DNA of 39,291 nt from positions 1 to 39,291 of the forward strand of contig CAKZJE010000024.1 of the NCBI GenBank assembly GCA_936941155.1. Direction: 5' to 3'. This DNA comes from an uncultured Methylomonas sp. GTDB taxonomy: Bacteria > Pseudomonadota > Gammaproteobacteria > Methylococcales > Methylomonadaceae. This document shows positions 8,512 through 17,234 of this stretch, one piece after another (position 1 is the stretch's first letter; each line of letters opens with the position of its first letter). A program made the translations under genes and the position numbers. The notes below the pieces were generated by a model. The model ran no database searches, had not been told where the DNA came from, and was given only the letters and a program-made list of their open reading frames with translations.

Positions 8512-8621
8512 TAAACTATCCTCTGTGTGATTAAAGCCCTATTGTTTTAACTTTTTATTAATACGAAAAACGTTTAAACAAAGTAAAATACGGACGCATT
8601 ATAAACCTAAGACATTTCTTT

Positions 8622-10370
8622 ATGCTCGAATTTGTTACCCTATTAAGACAACGTTATCAAGCAGTTCTACTACAGACTAATGATAATAGCGCGTTGGCGG
8701 CAACTTTTCGTCAGCGCATTGAGCAATTAATTTTCACTGAGGCATTTATCCGCAAAGGACAATTGCTAGAAGCCCGCTCCAAACCGCCGTTACAAATCGC
8801 CATTATTGGCCCTACGCAAACTGGAAAAAGCTCTGTTACCAATGTTTTATTAGAATCCGATATTGCTGGTGTCAGCCCCTTAGCTGGATATACCGTGCAT
8901 CCGCAAGGTTTTTGCGTCGAAGTTTCCTTAGCCGCCTGTCAAAATTTGCAAAATTATTTTGGACGCTATCAACAATTAATCCCCGAACAATTAAGCAAAC
9001 ACCGTTACGATTGTTATGCTTTGGCAGAAAGTTCACAACCTTCCCCACTCTTGCCGCCTTGCGTGTTTTGGGATACGCCCGATTTTGACTCGATTGATTC
9101 CGACGATTACAAAGAAGGTGTGATTAGAACCATTGCATTGGCTGATATTGTGGTGTTGGTGGTGAGCAAAGAAAAATATGCTGACCAATCGGTTTGGGAA
9201 ATGATGAGTACGATTGAAGCTTTCAAGCAGCCTACGTTGATATGTCTGAATAAACTAAGCGTGGGAAATGAAGAAACCATTTTGCAATCGCTGAAAGAAA
9301 AATGGGCTGCTGCCAGAAAGGACGCTTTTCCAACCGTTGTGCCATTGTTGTATGAAAAAGAAACCGGAATTCCGCAATGGTCAGCGCAATACAGTGACGT
9401 ATTTTTTAAGTTAGCGCGTCTTGTGGATCACCGCAAACATGGACAATTGCAACAAGCGTTCGTCAATCAACATTGGCAACACTGGATAGAGCCGATTTTG
9501 GCAGAACATCAAGCGGAACAAGATTGGCACGCTTTGGTGGATAGCTGCATTGAGCAGGCGATGAGTGAATATCAACGCGATTATTTAAATCATCCGCGTC
9601 ATTATGATACTTTTCAAAAGACTATTATTGAATTATTAGTGCTGTTAGAAGTCCCCGGATTTGCGAAGGTTTTAAGCAAAATTCGCCGCGCTTTAACGTG
9701 GCCAATGCGTCAAGTTGCGCAAATGGGCAAAACCAAACCGCCAGAAATGTATGCCACGCAAGAATTGAGTTTATTAAATCAAATCGGAGAACATTTGCTG
9801 ATTCAAATTGCTGAACAATTGCTGGAAAAAAATGCCACCGACCGCGAACAGCAACTCTGGTGGCAAAGTTTGTATCGGCTATTACGAGAGCAACGCAGAC
9901 AGATTTTGCAAGACTTCAATCAAGCGGCAATCGAATATCACCTGAATTTTCAACAAGATGTGCAAAACAGTGCGCAAAAGTTATATCACAAATTGCAACA
10001 ACAACCGCTGCTGCTCAACACCATTAGAGCCACGCGCGTCACAACCGATGCGGTATTGATGGCGTTGGTGATTCACACCGGCGGAATTGGTGTTTCTGAT
10101 TTATTTCTCACGCCAGCAATGCTGTCGATTACTTCGTTGTTGACCGAAAGTGCTGTTGGTAGTTATATGAATAAAGTGGAAGCCGAATTAAAACAGCAGC
10201 AACTTTTAACCGTGAAAAAACAATTATTTACGCAAATTATGCAGCAAGCATTTTTCAAGCTGCCTGAATTAATGATACAGCAGAACCGCTTTGCAATTTC
10301 TCCAGCGCAATTACAAACCGCGCAACAACAACCTCGCGCAGAAAAACGCTATGGCCTACATTTATTCTGA
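8622..10370 (+). CDS. Large P-loop GTPase, first of a tandem pair
   Basis: This 582-residue protein has an N-terminal GTPase domain of the TrmE-Era-dynamin-like class: G1 GPTQTGKS (63-70), a G2 candidate Thr81 in AGYTVHP, G3 DTPDFDS (151-157), and a G4 candidate NKLS (200-203) in which the usual aspartate is replaced by serine. The rest is long, helical and glutamine-rich. A hydrophobic, glycine-containing stretch near 478-512 (VLMALVIHTGGIGVSDLF) could insert in a membrane. The next gene starts inside its last 20 bases and encodes a second GTPase with the same DxPDFDS motif. The pairing resembles side-by-side bacterial dynamin-like proteins, but I cannot place it in a named family. Confidence 0.8.
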   Translation: MLEFVTLLRQRYQAVLLQTNDNSALAATFRQRIEQLIFTEAFIRKGQLLEARSKPPLQIAIIGPTQTGKSSVTNVLLESDIAGVSPLAGYTVHPQGFCVEVSLAACQNLQNYFGRYQQLIPEQLSKHRYDCYALAESSQPSPLLPPCVFWDTPDFDSIDSDDYKEGVIRTIALADIVVLVVSKEKYADQSVWEMMSTIEAFKQPTLICLNKLSVGNEETILQSLKEKWAAARKDAFPTVVPLLYEKETGIPQWSAQYSDVFFKLARLVDHRKHGQLQQAFVNQHWQHWIEPILAEHQAEQDWHALVDSCIEQAMSEYQRDYLNHPRHYDTFQKTIIELLVLLEVPGFAKVLSKIRRALTWPMRQVAQMGKTKPPEMYATQELSLLNQIGEHLLIQIAEQLLEKNATDREQQLWWQSLYRLLREQRRQILQDFNQAAIEYHLNFQQDVQNSAQKLYHKLQQQPLLLNTIRATRVTTDAVLMALVIHTGGIGVSDLFLTPAMLSITSLLTESAVGSYMNKVEAELKQQQLLTVKKQLFTQIMQQAFFKLPELMIQQNRFAISPAQLQTAQQQPRAEKRYGLHLF

Positions 10371-11964
10371 ATTAGCCGCGCAAGTGAAAGAGTGGGCGCA
10401 ACAAGCCGTTACGAATCAATGGCTTGATGCAAGCGAAGTTGCGCCGCTGCTGGCAACCGACTCACGCAGTCCGCAATCGTTATTTGGCACAGACCAGACA
10501 GGTTTTAAAAATCTGGAAGGTCTCACGCGCCCATTGATTGTAGCTTTTATGGGCGGCACAGGAGTTGGCAAAAGCAGTTTATTAAATCGACTTGCAGGAC
10601 AAGCGATTGCAAAAGCGGGAATTGAGCGTCCGACTTCGCGCGAAGTGACTTTATATCATCATCAAGCCGTTGCAATTGCGCAATTGCCTGAAAACTTACC
10701 GTTGCAAAAAATCAAAATTGCTCAGCACCACGATGAAGATAAAAAACAGCTGGTTTGGATAGATATGCCCGATTTTGACAGCACCGAGCAAACCAATAAA
10801 AACTTGGTGTTGCAATGGTTGCCGCATATTGACGTGCTGATTTATGTGGTCAGCCCAGAACGGTATCGCGACCACAAAGCGTGGCAATTATTGCTATCCG
10901 AAGGAGCGCGGCATGGTTGGTTATTTGTTTTAAATCAATGGGATAAAGGACAGTTAGCACAATATGAAGATTTTAAACAGCAATTAGGCAAAGCCGGTTT
11001 TAAACAACCGCTGATTTTTCGCACCATTTGCACTGAAGATGACGCTGATGACGAATTTGCACACTTACTTACCACGATTGCTTCGTTAGCGAATCAACAC
11101 GGCGTGCAGCAATTGGAATTGCATAATGCACAGGTGAAAAAACTCCAATTAAAACAACAATTGCAACAATGCGAAGCGCGATTAAATCATCTGCCGCAGT
11201 TTCAAAACCTATTGAATCATTGGCAAAAAAGCTGGCAGGAACAGGAAAAATTATTCAAACAAGGTTTCGCGTGGGCGTTGCAGCAATTTGCGAATCGTTA
11301 TGCGCGGAGCAATGTTGATGTGATGGTAAAAAATCAGCCGCTGTTTTTGTGGGACGAATGGGCGCAAAGTCGTTTTAATGACAGCTTGGATGAATTGATT
11401 TTGACAGCAGAGCAATGGCAAATTCCTGCCGCGCCGTTGCGAGAAAAGTTGTTAGCTGTGCGACAAACAGTGGCTAAAAAACTGCATCAAACCTGCGAAC
11501 TGGGTTGTCGGCAAGCATTAATTCAACCTGGAAACTCAATGCAACGTGGTTTTTTAAAGCTGGCGGCATTGTGTGAAGTGCTGTTGCCGCTGCTCGCGCT
11601 GGGTTGGGTGGCATATCAGGTTTTTCATGGCTATTATCAAAGTTATATCAGCACAAAGGCTTATTTAGGTGTGGATTTTTTAACGCATAGTGCCGTGTTG
11701 GTGTTGGTAAGTTGGTTGTTGCCTTATTTTGTGACCAAAAAAATGCAGCCGTCACTGGAAAAAGCCGCGCTGCGTGGATTGTATAAAGGTTTGGATTTAG
11801 CTTTGGCTGCAATAGAACTTGAAGTTAAGCAGCTGATTATTTCACATCAAGAACAGCAACAGCAGTTGTTGAGTGAGTTGCAGATTTATATTGCGGAGTG
11901 TGATGCTGTTGATAGGATAAAAAATCAGGAAAACCCAACGTTGGCACGGATGCTGCTAGATTAA
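10351..11964 (+). CDS. Large P-loop GTPase with membrane segments, second of the pair
   Basis: This 537-residue protein is counted from the ATG at 10351; an upstream TTG at 10291 is in frame but lies well inside the first gene. The GTPase motifs are complete: G1 GGTGVGKSS (68-76), G2 Thr in RPTSREVT (about 95), G3 DMPDFDS (138-144) and G4 NQWD (195-198). Long helical, Gln-rich segments follow, then two hydrophobic helices around residues 402-425 and 442-462, and another helical tail. It overlaps the first GTPase gene by 20 bases, implying translational coupling and perhaps a heteromeric complex. A role in membrane remodelling or stress is inferred only from likeness to dynamin-like pairs. Confidence 0.82.
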   Translation: MAYIYSELAAQVKEWAQQAVTNQWLDASEVAPLLATDSRSPQSLFGTDQTGFKNLEGLTRPLIVAFMGGTGVGKSSLLNRLAGQAIAKAGIERPTSREVTLYHHQAVAIAQLPENLPLQKIKIAQHHDEDKKQLVWIDMPDFDSTEQTNKNLVLQWLPHIDVLIYVVSPERYRDHKAWQLLLSEGARHGWLFVLNQWDKGQLAQYEDFKQQLGKAGFKQPLIFRTICTEDDADDEFAHLLTTIASLANQHGVQQLELHNAQVKKLQLKQQLQQCEARLNHLPQFQNLLNHWQKSWQEQEKLFKQGFAWALQQFANRYARSNVDVMVKNQPLFLWDEWAQSRFNDSLDELILTAEQWQIPAAPLREKLLAVRQTVAKKLHQTCELGCRQALIQPGNSMQRGFLKLAALCEVLLPLLALGWVAYQVFHGYYQSYISTKAYLGVDFLTHSAVLVLVSWLLPYFVTKKMQPSLEKAALRGLYKGLDLALAAIELEVKQLIISHQEQQQQLLSELQIYIAECDAVDRIKNQENPTLARMLLD

Positions 11965-12266
11965 AAACGTAAGTTTTACTAAGTGCTTGCTTTAAAAGTC
12001 TAAAATTTATTTTTTTCTCCATGATGCCCTTAAGCAAAAGGATATGCAGTACGTTGATTGCGTTTGAATGGTCATATTCATTTACTGTATCACTTTCTAT
12101 TTTAATGAAATTTCCAAGACGATCAGTCATCTTAAAAATTTTCCAGAGTTTTCTCGGAATTTATCAAACCTAAACCAACTCACCACCAGCTTATAAATTA
12201 CCCTGCTTGCTGGGTTTTGCTATTCGCTCTACTCAGCTTAGCGTGTTAAAAATATCAAAGCGCAAA
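11965..12266. other. Convergent intergenic region with one palindrome copy
   Basis: The region lies between the GTPase pair and the end of ftsX. It contains a degenerate member of the AAGACGAC palindrome family at 12116-12133 and a short hairpin (ACCC...GGGTTTT, near 12200-12218) that might terminate transcription. No gene is seen. Confidence 0.5.
12116..12133. repeat. AAGACGAC palindrome family, degenerate copy 3
   Basis: AAGACGATCAGTCATCTT keeps the outline of the family with several changes. The flanks match the other copies: GAAATTTCC on the left and AAAAATTTT on the right. Confidence 0.7.
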
Positions 12267-13304
12267 TCACTCCAACTTCATTTGCCGCAATTGATAACGC
12301 AACACAATCCACGCACCCACAACGCCTAATAATGCAGAAAAAAACAACAGCGCGAAACTCTCAAAAAAACCTAAAAAAACCACACTATAGGTTTTTTGAT
12401 ACAACATGGATAAGTTCTCTATCGGTTTTCTTAAAAACAACATCATCGTAGTCACCATCACCCAAGCAACAGTACCTGCAAAAAAACCAAACCAAAAACC
12501 TGTATATAAATACGGGCGTTGAATAAACGAGTGTGTTGCGCCCACTAATTTGGAAATCAGCACTTCTTCGCGCCGCCCTTCCAACTCTAAACGAATCGTA
12601 TTGCCCATAATAAACAACACCGCAATACTTAAAATACAGCTTAATAACCACATACTGCTACGCGCTAACTCAATAATTGACTGTAACTTGCGCACCCATT
12701 GCATATCCAATTGCGCAACATCCACTTCAGAAAACTGTTTTAGTTCATCAACTAATTTTTGCAAATCCTCGCCACTATCTAGCGAATTTTTTGGCAATAC
12801 TTCCAGCACTGTCGGCAGGGGATTGTCATCTAACGCCTTAATTGCATCACCAAAACCACTAAATTCTCTAAACTCAGCCAAGGAATTTTCTTTAGTCAAC
12901 AACTTAACCGATTTAACTTGCGGATTTTGTTGAATTTTATCGGCTAACTTTCGTCCATCGGCATCATCCACTTGCTGCTTTAAAAACAACGAAATTTGAT
13001 TGCTGCCTTCTAAGTTGTCGGTTAATTGTTCAACATTTGCCAATAACACATAAAAACCACTTGCCAAGGCAATCGCAATCGCCAAAACCATCACAGTCAT
13101 CGTTGACGTAAACGGCGTTTTTAACATCCGCCCCAAACTGGAAAATAAAGCGTGAGCATGTAACGCAAAATACGCATGAAGTTTGTCTTGAAAATCGCCG
13201 CCCGATTTTTTTGTCTGGGGTGTATTAGGCTTTGGTTTTTCGCGTTCTTTTGCTCTGAGCTTTGCTCTATTTTGAAAACGTTTATCCCGCTCTGTATTCA
13301 TCAT
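12267..13304 (-). CDS. ftsX: Cell division protein FtsX
   Basis: This 345-residue permease-like partner of FtsE transmits ATP-driven signals to periplasmic amidase activators at the septum. It has a basic cytoplasmic N-terminal extension of about 55 residues, a first membrane helix (FTSTMTVMVLAIAIALASGF), a periplasmic domain of about 130 residues, and three C-terminal helices including the IMGNTIRLELEGRREEV loop typical of FtsX. The ATG at 13302-13304 is preferred: its TGATG overlap with the ftsE stop is the usual coupling. A TTG one codon upstream and an ATG one codon downstream are alternatives. Order ftsY-ftsE-ftsX is conserved in proteobacteria; no rpoH follows here. Confidence 0.95.
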   Translation of the reverse strand: MMNTERDKRFQNRAKLRAKEREKPKPNTPQTKKSGGDFQDKLHAYFALHAHALFSSLGRMLKTPFTSTMTVMVLAIAIALASGFYVLLANVEQLTDNLEGSNQISLFLKQQVDDADGRKLADKIQQNPQVKSVKLLTKENSLAEFREFSGFGDAIKALDDNPLPTVLEVLPKNSLDSGEDLQKLVDELKQFSEVDVAQLDMQWVRKLQSIIELARSSMWLLSCILSIAVLFIMGNTIRLELEGRREEVLISKLVGATHSFIQRPYLYTGFWFGFFAGTVAWVMVTTMMLFLRKPIENLSMLYQKTYSVVFLGFFESFALLFFSALLGVVGAWIVLRYQLRQMKLE

Positions 13305-13960
13305 CAACTCGCTATTAATCGACCATGATCCAATTTTAAAACCCGATGCCCCATTTGCATAATCAAACTGATGTCATGTGTCGCAATCAGCACTGTGACA
13401 CCAACTTGTTGAAACTGTTCAAATAAGTGCATCACTTCTGCGGCTAATTCGGGATCTAAACTGCCGGTTGGCTCATCGGCTAAAATCAAACCGGGTTTAT
13501 TCACAACCGCTCTGGCAATCGCCACACGTTGCTGCTCACCTGCTGATAACGCCAAAGGATATTTTTTTTCTTTGCCTAACAATCCGACTTTATCCAATGA
13601 AGCCCGCACTCGCCTTGCAATTTCCTGATGTCCATAACCTGAAATCACCAAAGGCAATGCGATATTATCGAAAACGGTTCTATCTTGTAATAATCTATAA
13701 TCTTGAAAAATCAGCCCTAGCTTGCGGCGAATATAGGGAATTTCATGTTCGGCAATCCGATTCAAATTTTGATCGTCCAAAACAATATGCCCACGAGTGC
13801 AATGCTCCACAACCGAGGTAAGCTTAAGTATCGTGCTTTTTCCTGCACCAGAATGCCCAGTCAAAAACGCAATTTCACCGCGTTCTATATGAAAACTGAC
13901 ATCACTCAGCACATCTCCTGCATCGGGATAGCGTTTACTGACTTGTTCAAATACCAACAT
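13304..13960 (-). CDS. ftsE: Cell division ATP-binding protein FtsE
   Basis: This 218-residue ABC ATPase pairs with FtsX at the inner face of the division site. The motifs are complete: Walker A GHSGAGKST (about 35-43), Q-loop FQDYRLL, signature LSAGEQQR, Walker B LILADEPTG and the switch histidine in ATHD. The length is typical (E. coli 222). It starts three bases after the CtaA-FtsY fusion gene and overlaps ftsX, forming one transcription unit. Confidence 0.97.
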   Translation of the reverse strand: MLVFEQVSKRYPDAGDVLSDVSFHIERGEIAFLTGHSGAGKSTILKLTSVVEHCTRGHIVLDDQNLNRIAEHEIPYIRRKLGLIFQDYRLLQDRTVFDNIALPLVISGYGHQEIARRVRASLDKVGLLGKEKKYPLALSAGEQQRVAIARAVVNKPGLILADEPTGSLDPELAAEVMHLFEQFQQVGVTVLIATHDISLIMQMGHRVLKLDHGRLIAS

Positions 13961-13963
13961 GAT

Positions 13964-15826
13964 TTATGACTCATCTTTTGCAAACAAGGCATCGACAAAG
14001 TTTTGCGCGTGAAAATCTTGCAAATCATCAATCCCCTCCCCTACCCCAATATAGCGAATCGGTACGCCCATTTGTTTTGCCAAAGCAAAAATAATCCCGC
14101 CTTTTGCCGTGCCATCCAATTTTGTCAGGGCAAGCCCAGTTAATTGAACGGTTTCATTAAACAATTTCGCTTGCGACAACGCATTTTGCCCCGTTCCCGC
14201 ATCTAAAACCAATAACACTTCATGTGGCGCAGCTTCATCGACTTTACCAATAATCCGTTTGATTTTTTTCAGCTCTTCCATCAAATGCGATTTGGTATGC
14301 AAACGTCCTGCGGTATCGGCGATTAACACGTCAATTCCTTTTGCTTTTGCCGATTGAAACGCATCAAAAATCACCGAGGCAGAATCCGCGCCCGTATGTT
14401 GGGCAACAACGTGGATATTATTGCGTTCTCCCCACACTTGCAATTGCTCAACCGCTGCGGCTCTGAAAGTATCGCCAGCTGCTAGCATCACACTATGCCC
14501 TTGATTTTGCAATTTTTTGGCTAATTTACCAATCGTGGTAGTTTTTCCTACACCATTAATCCCGACCACCAAAATAACAAACGGTGCATCTTGCTTTGGA
14601 ATCTGCAAAGTTTGGCTGACTGGCAACAACATCTCCAATAAATCTTGTTTTAACGCTGAAAACAACGCATCCGCATTATTTAATTGCTGTTTATCCAAAT
14701 TGTCAGTGAGTTTATCAATGATTTCTGTGGTTGCTTCAATGCCAATATCCGCCATTAATAAATTCGCTTCAATTTCTTCAAGCAAATCCTCATCAATCGC
14801 TTTTTTGCCAAATGGTAACGCCGCTAAAATACCGCCTAAGCCGCTGCGTGTCTTGCCTAATTGCGATGTCAACCGCGCATAATTGGGATCGCCGATGGTT
14901 TTTTCAGCGGATTTAGCAACCTTTTCTAACGGCTCTGCTGTTTCATTCGCAATCTGTTCTAGGTCTGCAAAACCATGTTTGCTATAAAAGCTAATCGCAA
15001 TCAACGGTAGCATTAAAAACGCAGCCATCACGCTATGGGCAATATCTAACCACAATGGTGATGACAATTTAATGGTGAAAATACCTAAGCTGATTTGCAC
15101 CAGTAATAACGCGCTTAACGCTAAGCCAGCTTTGCGTATCGGTCTGACATATTGCTCTGAGGTGGCACTCAACATCAGCAAACTTAATACCACAAAGCTT
15201 GCCACACCGCCGAGTCTATGCAGCCAATGCACAGCAACTCGCGCGTTGAATGATAGTTTGCCAGCGTAATTATTCACCAAGCCATTGAGCAAATCTAAAC
15301 CGGCTTGATAATCCGCTTGTTGCAGCATTTGTGGTTTGCATAGTGGAAAATCCGTACAAACCAGCCCCGCGCCATTCGTGCTAACCCAACTTCCTAAGGC
15401 TATTTGCAAAAATAAAACCAGTGTTGCAAACACCGTTAAATAGGTTGGCGGCGAAGCTTTAACATTATTTAATAGCAACTGCGGATTTGTGACTAAATAC
15501 AGTCTAAAAATCATCCAAAACACAAAGAAGCTACACAGAATTTGCACAGTTGCTTGAATCGGCATTGCCGCATCCAGAAAAAAACTTTGCGCTGCCAGCA
15601 ATATCAACGTTATCAAATTCGTGCTTAAGATCACGGCACGTTTTTGCGGCTCTTTCCAGCCTATTGCTGAAAGAATAATGGCAAGCACCGCCAAAACCGC
15701 CGCACCAGCCATTTGTGCTATCGGTATCCATGATAATGCTTTTAAATCGCCTAGCTGAGCGGTCGAGGTAAGTGTTAAAGAAAATAACGCTATCAGCAGC
15801 ATTACAAGTGTTGTTTTTCTAATCAT
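13964..15826 (-). CDS. ftsY: CtaA/COX15-like membrane domain fused to SRP receptor FtsY
   Basis: One 620-residue frame joins two families. Residues 1-283 hold about eight membrane helices. Their second half matches heme A synthase: QIALGSWVSTNGAGLVC, Cys157 and Cys163, VHWLHRLGG with His200/His203, and IAHSVMAAF with His264. The first half aligns only loosely, lacks the usual GAYTRL...GCPDWPGC stretch and contains no histidine. Residues 316-620 are a complete FtsY NG domain: SQLGKTRSGLGG, G1 GINGVGKTT (422-430), DTFRAAAVEQL, G3 DTAGR (504-508) and G4 TKLDG (568-572). The acidic A domain of FtsY is reduced to a linker of about 30 residues. Eight helices would leave the GTPase in the cytoplasm. 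The ATG follows the SCO-like gene by five bases, and ftsE begins three bases after the stop. FtsY function (docking SRP-ribosome complexes) is likely kept; heme A synthesis by this protein is doubtful. Confidence 0.9.
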   Translation of the reverse strand: MIRKTTLVMLLIALFSLTLTSTAQLGDLKALSWIPIAQMAGAAVLAVLAIILSAIGWKEPQKRAVILSTNLITLILLAAQSFFLDAAMPIQATVQILCSFFVFWMIFRLYLVTNPQLLLNNVKASPPTYLTVFATLVLFLQIALGSWVSTNGAGLVCTDFPLCKPQMLQQADYQAGLDLLNGLVNNYAGKLSFNARVAVHWLHRLGGVASFVVLSLLMLSATSEQYVRPIRKAGLALSALLLVQISLGIFTIKLSSPLWLDIAHSVMAAFLMLPLIAISFYSKHGFADLEQIANETAEPLEKVAKSAEKTIGDPNYARLTSQLGKTRSGLGGILAALPFGKKAIDEDLLEEIEANLLMADIGIEATTEIIDKLTDNLDKQQLNNADALFSALKQDLLEMLLPVSQTLQIPKQDAPFVILVVGINGVGKTTTIGKLAKKLQNQGHSVMLAAGDTFRAAAVEQLQVWGERNNIHVVAQHTGADSASVIFDAFQSAKAKGIDVLIADTAGRLHTKSHLMEELKKIKRIIGKVDEAAPHEVLLVLDAGTGQNALSQAKLFNETVQLTGLALTKLDGTAKGGIIFALAKQMGVPIRYIGVGEGIDDLQDFHAQNFVDALFAKDES

Positions 15827-15831
15827 TACAG

Positions 15832-16422
15832 TTACCCGATTTGTGAAACATTCAGCAGTTTTTTAAGGTCTTTTTCCACTTTATAAGGATCAAAGCCCGG
15901 TTCATATCGCATCATAATATTACCTAACGGATCGATTAAAAACAGCATTCCTTCGGGAACAGCATTTTTTCTAATTTGTTTAATTTTGGCAGCCAGCGTT
16001 TCACTCACTTTCAGCTTTAACAAACGTGTATCGTCTTTCCACCAAGTCGCGACAGTTTGCGGGTCGTTCTGATTCAGTAATATCACCACACGCCGCACGC
16101 GCGTTAAATCTTTATTGAGCATTAAATGCAATTGTTTGCTTTTATGAATTGCATCCATACACACTTGTTTGCAATCTTGAGCAGGAACAATATTGACTAC
16201 TAACCAGTGTCCTGATAACTCTTTCATATTATCTGTGGAAAATTTATCAAAACCGATAAAGTCAGTTTTCTCTGTTGCGACCACTGGAACTACTAACTCA
16301 CCATTATTAGTGGTTTTTGCAGGTGCTATATGTGAAAAATACCAAGCGATGCAAAATGGAATAAGCGTCATTCCAAAAAGCATAATGATAGTTCTACGAT
16401 TTTGTCGTTGTTGATTCGTCAT
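15832..16422 (-). CDS. SCO/thioredoxin-like oxidase assembly protein
   Basis: The product has 196 residues, one N-terminal membrane helix (TIIMLFGMTLIPFCIAWYF) and a periplasmic domain resembling thioredoxin-like SCO proteins. The CxxxC pair is Cys84/Cys88 in DCKQVC, and a strand-turn LFLIDPLGNIMMRY follows. SCO proteins bind copper through CxxxC plus a later histidine, which I do not see near the expected place, so copper binding is uncertain. This hypothetical gene commonly sits between SURF1 and ctaA in gammaproteobacterial oxidase clusters. Its start overlaps the SURF1 stop by four bases. Confidence 0.8.
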   Translation of the reverse strand: MTNQQRQNRRTIIMLFGMTLIPFCIAWYFSHIAPAKTTNNGELVVPVVATEKTDFIGFDKFSTDNMKELSGHWLVVNIVPAQDCKQVCMDAIHKSKQLHLMLNKDLTRVRRVVILLNQNDPQTVATWWKDDTRLLKLKVSETLAAKIKQIRKNAVPEGMLFLIDPLGNIMMRYEPGFDPYKVEKDLKKLLNVSQIG

Positions 16423-17156
16423 CTGTTTGTTTTTTTACTGCTATACCAAAAAAATAAAATACTTAATGCAATTGCTAATCCAAACCACTGCATAGCATAT
16501 CCAAAATGTTGTTGTGGAGTCATCAGTGTCGTGGTCATCCATTGCCGTGTGTAGCCTTCAGCCTGATCAGCATCCAGCTCTACTAAAAACGCAAATATCG
16601 GATAACCTAGCTTTTTAGTCAATATTTGTGCGTCAACTATTTGTATTATTGGGGGCGATGTCTGCGTTGGAACTCCAGCCCCTGCTAATTTTATTCCAAC
16701 ACTAGGAAAATAATTAATTCTGCCATGAAGTGTTGTGGGTAAACTTTTCATTTCTACATTTGGCAAAATATGTCGATCTGGATTTGCCGCAATCCAACCA
16801 CGATTAATTAACACGGCCTTTTTTGCATCGCTCAAAATAAAAGGAGTCAGGACAAAATAACCTGCTTTCCCCTTAACAATTTGATTATCCAGTAAAAATT
16901 GATGCTGTGTATCATAACGCCCACTCACAAAGACTTTCCTATATCGGAGTGTTTCAGCATTATCGGCTGTTATCGCAGCTAAGTCTAAACGAGCCGCCTG
17001 CATACTTTCTGCTTGTTTCTCTATCAGAACACGTTTTTCATCGGCGCGATGGAGCTGCCAAAAACCGAGGTTTACCAACAAGCACAGCAATAGCAAATAT
17101 GTCGCTATCAAAAAAAGTGAACAGTTAAATACTATCCTTCCCAGAGTTACTTTCAT
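16419..17156 (-). CDS. SURF1 family cytochrome oxidase assembly protein
   Basis: This 245-residue SURF1 (Shy1) homologue helps insert heme A into subunit I of cytochrome c oxidase. It has the two-helix topology: an N-terminal helix followed by GFWQLHRADEKR, and a C-terminal helix beginning at YAMQWFGLA. Between them are conserved YRKVFVSGRYD, LLDNQ, and LINRGWI. It overlaps the SCO-like gene by four bases and is divergent from the DUF2909 gene across 78 bases, so this short gap probably carries promoters for both directions. Confidence 0.93.
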   Translation of the reverse strand: MKVTLGRIVFNCSLFLIATYLLLLCLLVNLGFWQLHRADEKRVLIEKQAESMQAARLDLAAITADNAETLRYRKVFVSGRYDTQHQFLLDNQIVKGKAGYFVLTPFILSDAKKAVLINRGWIAANPDRHILPNVEMKSLPTTLHGRINYFPSVGIKLAGAGVPTQTSPPIIQIVDAQILTKKLGYPIFAFLVELDADQAEGYTRQWMTTTLMTPQQHFGYAMQWFGLAIALSILFFWYSSKKTNR

Positions 17157-17234
17157 GTTTTTTGTCTCAACCTATTGGCACAGCTTATTAAATAACAGAG
17201 AATAACTCATTCTTACTTTCTATTCACACTTACC

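Noticed and set aside
10291-10350. Upstream TTG start for the second GTPase
   Set aside because: It would add 20 residues inside the first gene. The ATG at 10351 gives the normal short overlap.
11837-12130. A 97-codon minus-strand frame at the end of the second GTPase gene
   Set aside because: It overlaps a clear coding gene and a repeat copy, and shows no family features.
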